The position numbers were made by a program, and so were the translations under genes. The notes beneath the pieces were generated by a model that was not told where the DNA came from, did no database searches, and saw nothing but the letters and a program-made list of their open reading frames with translations. From Microseira wollei NIES-4236 (GTDB taxonomy: Bacteria; Cyanobacteriota; Cyanobacteriia; Cyanobacteriales; Aerosakkonemataceae): a stretch of 36,912 nt of DNA. Below, one piece after another: positions 1 to 7,734 of the stretch. Positions within the stretch are counted from its first letter, which is position 1, and every line of letters begins with the position of its first letter. The stretch covers positions 1 to 36,912 of the forward strand of contig NZ_BLAY01000099.1 of the NCBI RefSeq assembly GCF_020521235.1, in the 5' to 3' direction.

Positions 1-94
1 TCGAATACCAACATCGCTACGTCGCTATATCTGACGTAAAACATTCTACCATAGATCCTGTCCGCAATTCATCTCACCGCCAAAGGTCGTACCG

Positions 95-379
95 TTATGG
101 CGGGAGCCTTCTTGCGGTTGAAGGTAAATGTTCGGTCGATTTGCCGTAGTATAAAGGTGGCAAGGCATATGCTGGAATTTCGGGTTCAAGCTTTTCCAGC
201 GCCTTGCCCAAAACTCCGACACCGATAGCAGAATCGACAATTAGCGGTAAGTGGGGACCATGTTGCTCAATAGTCCCTACGGGTTGGATGATTACTACAT
301 TGGCTTTATCGGGCATCGCCTGGATTTCAGTCCAGGTAAGGTAGGGGAAAAAACGTGCTGGTGGAATGAAACCGTGCAT
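95..379 (-). pseudogene. creatininase-family protein, N-terminal fragment
   Basis: About 94 residues match the start of cyanobacterial creatininase-family amidohydrolases. An N-terminal HGFIPPARFFPYLTW stretch is followed by VVIIQPVGTIEQHGPHLPL, which holds the metal-binding EQHGPHLP motif, and by YGKSTEH. The similarity stops abruptly after STEH (about position 130): the usual FPGT segment and the rest of a roughly 250-residue protein are missing, and none of the three minus-strand frames continues it. I chose ATG 379 over TTG 382. The bases just upstream are an AATCTCA heptamer repeat rather than a clear Shine-Dalgarno. It is probably a rearrangement breakpoint or gene remnant. I do not recognise the sequence from 1 to about 130. 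Confidence 0.7.
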
Positions 380-384
380 CAAGG

Positions 385-410
385 AATTTGAGATTTGAGA
401 TTTGAGATTT
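385..410. repeat. (AATCTCA)n heptamer leader repeat
   Basis: About three and a half units of a 7-bp repeat (minus strand AATCTCA) end six bases before the creatininase ATG. The same repeat abuts the start codons of the genes at 27886 and 33146. Confidence 0.8.
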
Positions 411-640
411 TATTTTACTCGTTTCCCGCTAAAAGAATACCTATTTAAACAACCGCCAAGAAGCCATAGACGCTTTCAGAGGCGCACCCGTTGGGTAGGA
501 CGCCAAGAAATAAGAGAGGAAGATGGTAAGTAAATTACAGCAGATTGCGAGTGAGTGAGGTACAGCATCAACCATCTCTGTACCAGATCGCTAGCGATGA
601 TTGCCCCTACCCTCAACGATCGCTACACCCACGATCTGTA
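411..640. other. intergenic stretch without a supported gene
   Basis: I see no coding signal. The stretch holds a 'ccgccaagaagccatagacgc'-like fragment (about 461-500) of a type that recurs near 8413 (cacgaagacgcaaagaac), then a degenerate half copy of the GTAGGGGCACGGCA palindromic repeat around 560-611. Confidence 0.5.
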
Positions 641-699
641 GTAGGGGCACGGCATCAACAATCTCTGTACCCGATCAAAAGACTTTGCTGCCGTGCCCC
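641..699. repeat. GTAGGGGCACGGCA palindromic element, copy 1
   Basis: The left arm is GTAGGGGCACGGCA and the right arm is TGCCGTGCCCC (last bases degenerate), around a spacer of about 34 bp. Related copies lie at 1497, 20634, 35999 and 36843. The shape is that of a non-coding MITE or REP-like element. It lies about 75 bp downstream of the comFB stop. Confidence 0.75.
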
Positions 700-773
700 A
701 AAACCCCGCCAATCAATACTTGTGTGCTTGAGTTCCCCTCATGTACCTCATGGCGCTGCAATCGGCTATAAGG

Positions 774-1136
774 TCATAGGTGTTCCCTAAAATTGTATCG
801 GCGATCGCTTGAATTTCGCCGCTCATATTTATCGCTTGTTTGGTCGTGCAATCTCAAAGGTGTTGAAGACTTGAAGGGGTCTTGCAAAACTACATTCAAT
901 CCCCATTTTACTGCTAAGCTAATTTCCTTTGCCAACTCGGTATTAGCTTTTTCCTGTTGTTTTTTCCACCCCTCCTCACTGGTAGCATAGAGAGTAGGCA
1001 AACGATTGAGAGCATAGGCAATTACCTGTGCTGGATTGATGTAATAAACCACTTTCTGCGACAGTTTCTCGAGTTGCCGTTCCACTTCTTGAGCTACTAT
1101 CGGTTCTATAGCATTGCGATAAATTAGAGGTTCCAT
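774..1136 (-). CDS. ComFB-family (late competence development) protein
   Basis: The 120-residue product has the ComFB core: IEPIVAQEVERQLEKL, then YINPAQVIAYALNRLPTLY, then ATSEEGW, a motif string typical of cyanobacterial ComFB proteins (residues about 10-65). The last 25 residues are charged and not obviously conserved. ComFB-domain proteins in cyanobacteria have been reported as c-di-GMP receptors linked to motility, natural competence or cell-size control; that role is known for the family and only inferred here. I chose ATG 1136 because similarity begins there. A TTG at 1166 would add 10 non-conserved residues. The gene is monocistronic, with an HLR1-like direct repeat about 240 bp upstream. 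Confidence 0.85.
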   Translation of the reverse strand: MEPLIYRNAIEPIVAQEVERQLEKLSQKVVYYINPAQVIAYALNRLPTLYATSEEGWKKQQEKANTELAKEISLAVKWGLNVVLQDPFKSSTPLRLHDQTSDKYERRNSSDRRYNFREHL

Positions 1137-1372
1137 AGTTGTTGTAAATTTAGCTGCGAATAACAAGCGATCGCATTAACTCTATTTGTTTAGTTAAATG
1201 GATATTTTTCCAAATTTTTGCCTAAACCGCCATTCGATTCGTTTAAGATACACCATCGCCTCTGACGGTAACATATTCTTAGCGATCGTCATCAAGGGAA
1301 ATCGGTATTACTCCCATAGTCTTTAATTTAGATATCTGTCAAAACTCAAAATTTTCGCCGGAACTGGAAATT

Positions 1373-1390
1373 GTTACAAAAATTTATATT
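1373..1390 (+). promoter_or_regulatory. HLR1-like direct repeat (possible RpaB site) upstream of comFB
   Basis: GTTACAAA-AA-TTTATATT matches the published HLR1 consensus (G/T)TTACA(T/A)(T/A) N2 (G/T)TTACA(T/A)(T/A) at 8/8 in the first half and 7/8 in the second. It lies in a conserved block (ctggaaattgttacaaaa) also found at 9441-9467 and 11271-11297, each upstream of a minus-strand gene. RpaB binding is inference. Confidence 0.4.
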
Positions 1391-1496
1391 AGCACTGCAA
1401 AGAAACCGGGTTTCCAGCTGGGATCTCTACTTACAAAGCGACGATTTTTCAAAGAAACCTATCAGCGCTGCAAAGAAACCGGGTTCCGATGAAAAA

Positions 1497-1555
1497 GGGC
1501 ACGGCAAGCATAAAATATTCACTTGTACAAAATATTTCGCCCGCCGTGCCCCTAC
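1497..1555. repeat. GTAGGGGCACGGCA palindromic element, copy 2
   Basis: A left arm (GGGCACGGCA) and a right arm (GCCGTGCCCCTAC) flank an AT-rich centre. Just upstream, 1397-1415 and 1471-1488 hold two copies of the GCAAAGAAACCGGGTT repeat. The rest of 1137-1661 has no supported gene. Confidence 0.75.
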
Positions 1556-1661
1556 CCTCCAAACCGGGTCAAAATTATTGACAAATTGCCGCGAAATTTT
1601 GCCGCGAAACTCCGATAACTACTCATAAGACCCCATTTACCCCGTCACCCGACATCCAGTT

Positions 1662-2490
1662 ATGAAATCAAGCGATAGGAGTCCAACGAGGGAAAGACAA
1701 TTGCCAAAATGCTTCCAGAGAATTGCTTGGAGATGCAAATTACCTGATAGGGATAATCTGCACCAACGCCTGCAACAGCTTGTCGCCGAAGCGCGTTCTT
1801 ACCCGCCAAAAAGCTGGCAGCGGCGGCAAAAAATCACCGAAATTGTCCGAAATATCGTCAAATCCGCCAAACTTTGCCAAGAAAACACCCCTTATTACAA
1901 CGATGCACTGCAACAAACTTGGTTGTATTTACAGCGGCTTGCAGCCGCGTGAGGGAAAGCGTTATCGCTTCGTTTGTGTAGCGGCAGCATTAATGCTGCC
2001 GCTACACAAACCTTCGGTGTACCTCATCCGAGTGCAAACCGCTATATGCCGAAATTTGGATCGGTATGACCCTGCTAAAGGCAGCGTCATTACCTGGTTA
2101 GATAAATACTTGCGTTGGCGACTGCAAGATTGCCGAGAAGAGCAAAAGCAGGAACAAGACAGGACTGTTGTTAATTTTCCGATAACAGCAGAGGATACGA
2201 TTGACCCTATCGATAATTTGCCAGCTTCTCCCGACATTCCGCTGATTTTGGCAGAAACTTACGAATGGGTGGCGACCGATCCAGATGGAGAGTTAAGCGC
2301 AACGCAAGTTAAAGGATATCCCCACGTGACTTGCCAGGTGATACTTCTGCGACGCCTGCCGCCAGAAATGACTTGGAAAGCGATTGCACAAGAATTTGGC
2401 GTACCCCTGTCCACCGTTGCCAATTTTTACAAGCGCGAATGTTTACCCCGCCTGCGAAAATTTGCTCAAGAACGGGGATATCTGGAATAG
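1662..2490 (+). pseudogene. sigma-70-family sigma factor, split by a MITE
   Basis: Residues 1-90 are read in one frame to TTA (1929-1931), ending QQTWLYL. The protein resumes in another frame at TGC (2047) with CRNLDRYDPAKGSVITWLDK, a sigma region-2-like segment. The C-terminus has a region-4-like helix-turn-helix (MTWKAIAQEFGVPLSTVANF). Removing 1932-2046 (113-bp element plus one TA) restores one open frame of 238 codons including the stop, and the junction ..WLYL-CRNLDRY.. is what this family shows. As read, the first ORF stops at 1952 after 96 residues, so no full sigma factor can be made. Family members sit upstream of DUF1822/CHAT genes, as here. ATG 1662 is the first good start. Confidence 0.8.
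1932..2044. mobile_element. 113-bp MITE with TA target duplication, inside the sigma gene
   Basis: The terminal inverted repeats are CAGCGGCTTGCA and (reverse-complemented) TAGCGGTTTGCA. TA dinucleotides flank it at 1930-1931 and 2045-2046. The centre is a long palindrome around GCAGCATTAATGCTGC. A second copy with the same ends and TA flanks lies at 19597-19710. TA duplication suggests mobilisation by an IS630/Tc1-mariner-type transposase encoded elsewhere (inference). Confidence 0.85.
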
Positions 2491-2513
2491 AAGTGAATAG
2501 AACCTTACCTGTT

Positions 2514-3551
2514 ATGACTCCCACCATCAACCATATCTTAGAAAAATCTATCCCCCTGCCGATTACAACCGCAGCAGTGCGGATAGCGCGGCAGTTTGCC
2601 GACCAACAGCCAACCCCCGAAAAGCAACAACAGGTATATTTCAATACCTTGGCTGTCTGTGCAGTCCATGACTACATGCAAATGATGGATATTCCAACTG
2701 ACTTGAAGGGTAGCGACAGTTGGAACCCAGCCATAGGAATTTATCACGATGCAGCCGACCTGAAATTGACTGGACTGGGAAAGTTGGAATGTCGTCCGAT
2801 TCAAGCTGCCTGCTGGCAAAAATCAGGTCAGCCAATCTGCTATATTCCACCAGAAATGCCGGATGACAGAATTGGTATCGTAGTCGTTGCGATTGACGAT
2901 TTGCGTCAAGAAGCCACCCTGTTGGGGTTTGTGGAAAAAACAGCAACGAGCGAACTATCTATCAACCAATTGCAAACGATTGATGACTTACTCGAATATC
3001 TGGAACGTCTGGAGTTGCCAATAGTAGCGCCAGTTCCAGCAGTTAACTTAAGTCAATGGTTCCAGCATATTTTTGCGGCAGGTTGGCAAAGTTTGGAAGC
3101 GCTTTTAAGCTCAAATGCTGCCAATTTAGCGCCGATGCTCAGAAAATCTGCTACTGTGAGACTCACAACCAACAATAAAACTTTCTCTGCTTCCAATCTG
3201 AAATGTTTTGAACAGAGAGATGCTACAAAATCCAGCATCAAAGCAGCCAAGTTGATCGATCTGGGAATTCAACTGGGAAATCAGTCCGTGGTCTTGCTAA
3301 TGGCACTGACATCGGAGGAAAATGAAAAAGTGGGGATTAGCGTGCAGGTGCATCCAACTCAGGAAAAATATTTGCCCCCCAATCTGAAATTGGTGATGCT
3401 CTCTCAAACAGGGGAAACTGTTCAAGAAGTCGCATCGAGAAGTCAGGATAACTTCATTCAACTAAGGCGGTTTAAAACCCAACCGGGAACTTGCTTTAGC
3501 ATCCAAGTGCATCTAGACGATCTCAACATAACAGAAGACTTTATGGTCTAA
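2514..3551 (+). CDS. DUF1822 family protein
   Basis: The 345-residue protein matches the cyanobacterial DUF1822 family by its layout: LPITTAAVRIARQFADQQ near the start, then VYFNTLAVCAVHDYMQMM, then CYIPPEMPDDRIGIVVVAID at about residue 120, and a C-terminal half with SVVLLMALTSEENEKVGISV. It has no signal peptide, no membrane segment and no recognisable catalytic motif. Function is unknown. DUF1822 genes recur between a sigma-70-like gene and a CHAT gene, the order seen here. The start is ATG 2514, 23 bp after the sigma stop, without a clear Shine-Dalgarno; longer starts overlap the sigma frame. Three bases separate it from the CHAT gene, so they are probably one transcript. The reading frame is intact. 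Confidence 0.85.
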   Translation: MTPTINHILEKSIPLPITTAAVRIARQFADQQPTPEKQQQVYFNTLAVCAVHDYMQMMDIPTDLKGSDSWNPAIGIYHDAADLKLTGLGKLECRPIQAACWQKSGQPICYIPPEMPDDRIGIVVVAIDDLRQEATLLGFVEKTATSELSINQLQTIDDLLEYLERLELPIVAPVPAVNLSQWFQHIFAAGWQSLEALLSSNAANLAPMLRKSATVRLTTNNKTFSASNLKCFEQRDATKSSIKAAKLIDLGIQLGNQSVVLLMALTSEENEKVGISVQVHPTQEKYLPPNLKLVMLSQTGETVQEVASRSQDNFIQLRRFKTQPGTCFSIQVHLDDLNITEDFMV

Positions 3552-5144
3552 CAAATGACTAAATTAGTCATCTTGAGCCTTGGACAGGGTAACTTGGAAA
3601 GTGGTTTTCCCAACGTCAGCGCCCGGATTTGGACGTCTGGCAACACTTGTCCTACGCAAGTTTCTGGCAGTTTACCAGCAGCACCAGAAATTGCAGAATG
3701 TTACAGACGTTGGCGGATTCTCTATGAGGAACTCTATCAACGTCTTTTTTGGCGAATTCCCAGTCCAAATAAAGATTTTGAAATCGATTCATCCGATGTG
3801 ACTAATGTTTCTGAAGTCGAATTCAGCGAATTGTGCCAGCAGTTAAAAAATCTGCTCAATACTTGGTTGAATTCGACATATTTTGACCGCATTAAAACCA
3901 AATTATACCTGAAGTTAAAACCAGCTGACGAAATTCGCATAATTGTGGAAACCAAGGATAACCAGTTGCGGCAAATTCCCTGGCAGTTGTGGGATTTCTT
4001 GAAGGATTACCCGAAAGCTGAAATCGCCTTGAGTACGGTAAATTTTGAGCCACCACCCTATCGCACGCCTGCTGGAAAGGTGAGAATTTTAGCAATTTTT
4101 GGCAGTAGCGATGGTATTGATATTGAGATAGACCGCAAGTTGCTAGAAAAGTTACCGGGGGCGGAACTGGTTTGTCTGAATCAACCTCGACGCCGAGATT
4201 TAAATCGATATTTGTGGGATAAACAAGGCTGGGATATTCTCTTTTTTGCAGGACACAGTCAAACCGAGGGAGAAACGGGTTGGATTTATCTCAATCAAAC
4301 TGAGAGATTAACAATTTCTCAGTTTAACAATGCTTTGAGAAATGCTATTGAACGGGGGTTGCAGCTAGCAATTTTTAACTCTTGCGATGGGTTGGGATTG
4401 GCAAATCAGTTGGCTGATTTGCAGATTCCGCAAACGATTGTGATGCGAGAACCAGTATCAGATGAGGTGGCGACGGCGTTTTTAGAGAATTTTTTAGCAG
4501 CTTTTGCGGGTGGCGAGTCTTTCTATTTAGCAGTAAGGGAAGCAAGGGAAAAATTAGAACCATTGGAGGATGAATTTGTTTGTGCTACTTGGTTGCCAGT
4601 TATTTGCCAGAATCCTGGTGTAGAACCGCCCACTTGGCAGCAGTTGCGCGGAATTGACTACCTCACACTTAAAACGGTTTTGATTGGTAGTGTGGTGGTC
4701 ACTATTTTAGTGTTGGTGTTGCGACAGATGGGAATGCTTCAGTTATCGGAGTGGCAAGCGTTTGACCAAATGCTGAGACTGCGTCCGGATGAAGGGGTAG
4801 ATGCGCGCCTGTTGGTAGTTGAAGCAACGGAAGAGGAAATTAATCGATATGGTTTTCCCTTGCCAGATGCGGTTTTAGCTCAAGTTGTAGATCGGTTGAA
4901 ACCGCATCAACCGGCTATCATTGCTTTGGATATTTTTCGCGATCGCGCCAGAGAACCCGGTCACGCCGCCTTAGCCAAGCATTTTGACAAAAATAACCAC
5001 CTGATCGGTCTTTGCAGCGCTAAGCAAGTCAGCAACCCCAATAAACCTGGAATTGCACCACCCCCTAGCCTGCCAAAAAACCGCTTGGGATTTAGCGATG
5101 TGGTGGTAGATCCGGATGGCATTCTCCGCCGCCATCTATTATTT

Positions 5145-5304
5145 AACGCTTGTTGCTAGTTATCTTTTTAGGGCCCAAGACAGGTTAATGGCTAATAGCT
5201 AATCGCTAATGGTAGAACCGAAAAATCTTCCCATCAGCAATTAGCAAGCTTGCAATTAGCTTCTGCTGTGCAACCCACGATAGTTATAACTAGCAACTTG
5301 GGTT
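5145..5304. mobile_element. 160-bp MITE with 19-bp TIRs, first insertion in CHAT-CHASE2
   Basis: The left end is AACGCTTGTTGCTAGTTAT and the right end, reverse-complemented, is AACCCAAGTTGCTAGTTAT (3 mismatches in 19). A 4-bp ATTT duplication flanks it (5141-5144 and 5305-5308). The interior is rich in GCTAAT-type repeats and has no coding capacity. Confidence 0.85.
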
Positions 5305-5379
5305 ATTTATGCAACCCCTCCGCAGCGATACTTGTGCCACAGAGCATTCTTTCAGTGCTAGAGTGGCACTGCATTACTT

Positions 5380-5552
5380 AACGCAAGTTGCTAGTTATAA
5401 ACAAGGGCGTTGCTAATTGCTAATTGCTAATTGCTAATTGCTAATTGCTAATTGCTAATTGCTAATTGCTAATTGCTAATCTTGGATTTTTACCAATTTC
5501 GCCATTAGCCAGCCATTAGCCGCTCCCAGAGAGATAACTAGCAACTTGAGTT
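5380..5552. mobile_element. 173-bp MITE of the same family, second insertion in CHAT-CHASE2
   Basis: The ends are AACGCAAGTTGCTAGTTAT and (reverse complement of the right end) AACTCAAGTTGCTAGTTAT, with a 4-bp ACTT duplication (5376-5379 and 5553-5556). The interior is dominated by a TTGCTAA heptamer array. A degenerate left end (AACGCAAGTTG) also appears at 7055-7065, after the DUF928 gene. Confidence 0.85.
5410..5479. repeat. (TTGCTAA)10 heptanucleotide tandem array
   Basis: Ten perfect 7-bp units lie inside the second MITE. This is the short tandemly repeated repetitive (STRR) class known from filamentous cyanobacteria. Shorter arrays of the same or related units lie at 7070-7097, 25660-25695 (inside recJ), 30671-30696 and 30716-30778. 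Confidence 0.9.
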
Positions 5553-6203
5553 ACTTAGCAAAAAAGGGCATCAAACCGCGCAATCTTTCCGGAGATAGAG
5601 TGCAACTGGGTAAAGCTATATTCACCCCTTTATAAACGAATTAATCGGCTTACAAAAAATTAGATAATCGCGGTTTTCAATTGCTACTAAATTACCGCAA
5701 ACAGGTAGCAATGCGAGTCAAAATAACAGAGGTTTTGTCCGGTCGGTTGAATCCTGCTTGGGTGAAAAACCGAATTGTTTTAATCGGCATGAATGCTTCA
5801 GTTTCTGCCGATGATTTTTCCACACCTTACAGTACCAGTTATTGGCCTTACCAGAAAATGCCGGGGGTTCTAGTGCAGGCGCAAATGGTGAGTCAAATTC
5901 TGGCTGCTGTTTTGGATGGAAGACCTTTGTTATGGGTGTGGAATGGGTGGGGCGAAATGTTCTGGATTTGGGGTTGGTCAACGATCGGGGGTTTAATCGC
6001 TTGGAAGGTTCGTAGATTACCCGATTTGGTAATAGCTGCTTCTGTAACTGTTGGTATTTTGTATGGAGCCTGCTTTGTTTTTTTAACCCAAGGGGGATGG
6101 GTACCGCTCGTTCCTTCAGTGTTGGCATTAGTGACGACTGGAGGGGGTGCGAGCGCATACATTGCCGATCAACAGCGACAAAAACAAGGGAGAGCAGGAT
6201 GGG

Positions 6204-7046
6204 ATGAGCGATCGCCAACTGCTATCGAGCCAGATATCACTTAATTTATTCCTGGCTTTGACAATTGTTCAGCCTTTGTCTATTGGTGCAAAATCTCAGA
6301 ACAATCAACTTCTGCTACCAGGGACGGGCAGGATGCCCATCCCACAAGAAAAATCAACGCTAGAATACAACCCGCCACAGCGAGGGGCACCTGGCGATCG
6401 CAAAGACGCAGGTACATACAACCACCCGCCGTTACCGACGAGGCTAGAATACGACCCGCCACAGCGAGGGGCACCAGACGAGCGCAGCGACGCCGGTAGC
6501 CGGGGATCGGAGGATTTGTTGGCTCTAGTTCCTGTGAATCAATATGGATGGACGACTGCTGAATATCCCACTTTTTGGTTTTATCTGAAGCGTCAAACTT
6601 CCTCAACCAGCACTATCAAATTAGAGCTAATCGACGAGCATCATAAAGTAGTTTATCAAATCACTTTGGCGCTGACTCAAAGAGAAGGAATTATGCATAT
6701 TACTCTCCCGAAAACAGCGCCTCGATTGGAAATTGGCAAGCAATATCAATGGGTTCTTTCCTCTGGGGAAATGGGCAATGAAATGCACGCTGGTGGGTGG
6801 ATCGAACGAGTGGCATTGACACCCGAATTGGCGAGTCAATTGCAGCAAGCTAAGCCAAGGGAACGGGTGCTTATTTTTGCTAAAAATGGCTTTTGGTACG
6901 AGACTATTACCGAACTGGCTGCACTCCGCCGTGCCAATCCCCAAGACACTCAACTTGCTGATGACTGGGTTGCTTTATTGCAAGATCCGGATGTTAGTTT
7001 AACCGAGATAATCTCCCAGCTTCTTGTGCCTTGTTGCACGCCTTAA
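6204..7046 (+). CDS. DUF928 domain-containing exported protein
   Basis: The 280-residue protein begins with a signal-like hydrophobic segment (ISLNLFLALTIVQPLSIGA). From about residue 105 the DUF928 domain runs to the end (LVPVNQYGWTTAEYPTFWFY, GGWIERVALTPELASQL, FWYETITELAALRR). DUF928 proteins are cyanobacterial, probably periplasmic, and of unknown function. ATG 6204 was chosen because the signal segment follows it; it overlaps the CHASE2 frame by 41 bp, as expected in an operon. Between signal and domain lie two in-frame copies of an LEY(N/D)PPQRGAP..(R)(K/S)DAG motif 84 bp apart, plus a PGTGRMPIPQ segment encoded by a repeat also seen near 21890. The N-terminal linker has therefore grown by duplication and repeat insertion. 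The frame is intact although its operon partners are broken. Confidence 0.85.
   Translation: MSDRQLLSSQISLNLFLALTIVQPLSIGAKSQNNQLLLPGTGRMPIPQEKSTLEYNPPQRGAPGDRKDAGTYNHPPLPTRLEYDPPQRGAPDERSDAGSRGSEDLLALVPVNQYGWTTAEYPTFWFYLKRQTSSTSTIKLELIDEHHKVVYQITLALTQREGIMHITLPKTAPRLEIGKQYQWVLSSGEMGNEMHAGGWIERVALTPELASQLQQAKPRERVLIFAKNGFWYETITELAALRRANPQDTQLADDWVALLQDPDVSLTEIISQLLVPCCTP
6360..6496 (+). repeat. 84-bp in-frame duplication in the DUF928 linker
   Basis: The units begin at 6360 and 6444 (ctagaatac...ccgccacagcgaggggcacc). The 28-codon period keeps the frame. A single PP-rich RGAP motif is usual at this place in the family. Confidence 0.65.
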
Positions 7047-7385
7047 TTCTAGATAACGCAAGTTGGTAATTGCTAATTGCTAATTGCTAATTGCTAATTT
7101 AGCATCGCCAGAGGAGGCGGCAGCCCACTTCATCTCGTTCCCAGGCAAGAGCCTGGGAACGAGATGCGGGAGGCAGAGCCTCCCCAGGGGATGTTGGTTA
7201 TTTTGATGTAATAAGTTATATCATTTCCAGTGGTATCGGTAGTGTATGGATGGCTAATTGCCAGCTGGCTAATTGCTCGCAATTCAATTGCCTCCAGAGC
7301 AGCCATTAGCGATTAGCTATTAGCAATTACACAACCGTTGCCCAGGGACATGATATTAGTCATTTCCCTAGTGGCATCTGGCATT
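7047..7385. other. intergenic repeat cluster after DUF928
   Basis: No gene is supported. The stretch holds a degenerate AACGCAAGTTG MITE end (7055-7065), a (TTGCTAA)4 array (7070-7097), the strong hairpin listed at 7131, and further TTAGC/GCTAAT-type fragments (about 7250-7330). Confidence 0.7.
7131..7166. repeat. perfect 16-bp hairpin of the GTTCCCAGGC family
   Basis: CATCTCGTTCCCAGGC, then a 4-nt AAGA loop, then GCCTGGGAACGAGATG. It could act as a bidirectional terminator between the convergent DUF928 and HTH genes, but no T-tract follows. The core recurs in recJ (26610-26746) and at 27620-27755. Confidence 0.8.
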
Positions 7386-7718
7386 TTACCTCAACATGGA
7401 AATTAGTATGACCAGTAATCTTTGTTCAAAAAGCCAAGCATACTCCTGCATCATTTCATCATAAAGTAGTAAGGGATTGGGTTCAAATTTGTTGATTTGA
7501 CGATAGGATATCGCTTGCCAGTTTAGCCCTAATTTATTGCTAATTTCGATAAAGTTTGTGGGTGAAACGGGTTTGCCATTGAAATAGCTGGTCACGGTGG
7601 AACGAGAAACGCCTACTGCCTCAGCTAAATCTATTTGGCGAGGAAAGCGACGATATAGAGTCTGCTTCACTGTTTGAATATGCTCTGGAGACACTCGGAT
7701 TCCTGGTGTTCTTGCCAT
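7386..7718 (-). CDS. HTH (XRE-like) protein, possibly a truncated NB-ARC/AAA regulator
   Basis: The 110-residue protein has an N-terminal helix-turn-helix (FPRQIDLAEAVGVSRSTVTS, then YFNGKPVSPTNFIEISNKLG, then LNWQ). This module typically forms the first 75 residues of large cyanobacterial signalling proteins with NB-ARC or AAA domains. Here similarity fades after the LNWQAISYRQ stretch and the protein ends after about 30 residues I do not recognise (..YAWLFEQRLLVILISMLR). It is either a small stand-alone regulator or the remnant of a larger gene cut by the repeats that follow. It lies 16 bp downstream of the sugar transferase. No target can be inferred. Confidence 0.65.
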   Translation of the reverse strand: MARTPGIRVSPEHIQTVKQTLYRRFPRQIDLAEAVGVSRSTVTSYFNGKPVSPTNFIEISNKLGLNWQAISYRQINKFEPNPLLLYDEMMQEYAWLFEQRLLVILISMLR

Positions 7719-7734
7719 AGTGTTTAGCAGTTCC

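Larger units (their letters stand above)
3555..6244 (+). pseudogene. CHAT-CHASE2 membrane protease, interrupted by two MITEs
   Basis: The N-terminal part (to about residue 365) is a CHAT caspase-like peptidase with the expected dyad in context: His in LFFAGHSQTEG and Cys in LAIFNSCDGLG. A membrane segment (VLIGSVVVTILVLVL) follows, then the extracytoplasmic CHASE2 sensor domain and C-terminal membrane helices (about 5930-6170). The frame breaks at 5144 and 5379, where two related elements are inserted. Removing 164 bp (5145-5308) and 177 bp (5380-5556) joins HLLF-MQPLRSDT and VALHYL-AKKGIKPR in frame and leaves 783 codons. Two in-frame TAA codons (5633, 5642) remain in a locally scrambled stretch after IFTPL, so the gene would stay broken even after excision. 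As read, the product stops at 5159 with CHAT, the membrane segment and part of CHASE2. Confidence 0.85.

Noticed and set aside
545-790. 81-codon plus-strand ORF
   Set aside because: It consists mainly of the GTAGGGGCACGGCA repeat and overlaps the end of comFB; no family resemblance.
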